This document shows, in pieces, positions 63,821 through 64,000 of a stretch of DNA of 64,000 nucleotides. A program made the translations under genes and the position numbers. The stretch spans positions 1-64,000 of the forward strand of contig JACKJW010000005.1 of assembly GCA_020637755.1 (NCBI GenBank). Reading direction: 5' to 3'. Source of the DNA: Brucellaceae bacterium (GTDB lineage: Bacteria > Pseudomonadota > Alphaproteobacteria > Rhizobiales > Rhizobiaceae). Position 1 is the stretch's first letter. The number at the start of each line of letters is the position of its first letter. The notes below the pieces were generated by a model. It ran no database searches. It saw nothing but the letters and a program-made list of their open reading frames with translations, and was not told the origin of the DNA.

Positions 63821-64000
63821 TCATTTCTTGGTCGCCTCTTCGGTCACTTCGCCGCCCTTGATCATGCGCACGACGCCTGCCCGGTCGCCGCCGGCGGTCA
63901 CGAGGTAGTCAGCTTCCTCGGTGATTTCTTCCTCGGCATCCTTGACCGAGCGCAGCGCCAGCGTGAGACGGTCGGCCATCTGCTGGGCGACGGTGATGAT
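63821..64000 (-). CDS. cpaB: Tad pilus assembly protein CpaB/RcpC, C-terminal end only
   Basis: The last 59 codons of a gene that continues past the window end. The peptide (IITVAQQMADRLTLALRSVK ... GVVRMIKGGEVTEEATKK) matches the C-terminus of CpaB in pattern, and CpaB directly precedes CpaC in Tad operons. The TGA at 63823-63821 overlaps a possible cpaC ATG. Periplasmic, with SAF domains in the missing part. Confidence 0.8.
   Translation of the reverse strand: MITVAQQMADRLTLALRSVKDAEEEITEEADYLVTAGGDRAGVVRMIKGGEVTEEATKK

Overview
The window is a GC-rich (low-to-mid 60s % by eye) chromosomal segment of an alphaproteobacterium, most likely of the Hyphomicrobiales (Rhizobiales). Supporting signs are the gene order rpmH-rnpA-yidC-engB / argB / dapD / dapE / truA-fmt-def, a dnaX-ebfC-recR block beside the SRP RNA gene, a CycM-type membrane-anchored cytochrome c next to kdsB and pheA, a yejA1-yejA2-yejB-yejE-yejF transporter, and a Cpa/Tad pilus operon. 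AcnB as aconitase and overall gene content would fit a Stappiaceae-like lineage, but that is a guess. I see no tRNA, rRNA, insertion sequence, prophage or CRISPR array.

Layout. 1-2.3 kb: a cut-off gene, a flavin disulfide oxidoreductase and a TVP38/TMEM64 membrane protein. 2.5-5.7 kb: ribosomal protein L34, RNase P protein, YidC insertase and the EngB GTPase. 5.7-11.7 kb: an envelope-stress block with a PepSY/two-component operon divergent from a second PepSY protein and a b-type cytochrome, then MsrB, and a SigK-like ECF sigma/anti-sigma/fasciclin set. 11.9-20.3 kb: argB; a TetR-controlled MFS pump with a clear operator; a GMC oxidoreductase preceded by a tiny Tat-signal protein; a DMT exporter; two diguanylate cyclases; and a HAD nucleotidase. 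20.3-22.3 kb: copper-handling genes and a LOG protein. 22.4-29.1 kb: the lysine genes dapD and dapE with small membrane proteins between them, then truA, fmt and def read in reverse. truA and the membrane-protein gene next to it carry six apparent single-base frameshifts within about 1.2 kb.

29.1-39.8 kb: rmuC behind a textbook alphaproteobacterial LexA box, a DksA-like protein, a lytic transglycosylase, recR, ebfC, dnaX, the SRP RNA, a HIT protein, nudC, pheA, kdsB and cytochrome c. 39.9-49.8 kb: a tightly overlapped run of yejA1A2BEF, a NUDIX hydrolase and a GhrA-type dehydrogenase, followed by a DUF1697 protein. 49.8-52.4 kb: a reverse operon of leucyl aminopeptidase, MarR regulator and NlpC/P60 hydrolase. 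52.6-64 kb: TadD, AcnB, and a reverse Tad operon (cpaB, cut by the window end, then cpaC-cpaD-cpaE-cpaF-tadB-tadC).

The backbone is housekeeping and largely conserved. The accessory material sits in three blocks placed between conserved neighbours (engB|argB, argB|HAD, HAD|dapD). The strongest items for follow-up are the Tat mini-protein coupled to the GMC oxidoreductase, the LexA box at rmuC, the TetR operator with an apparently leaderless tetR, the sigma/anti-sigma/fasciclin set with matching upstream elements, the 19-bp palindrome before the HIT gene, and the frameshift cluster around truA. I did not find a clearly new multi-gene defence or biosynthetic system.
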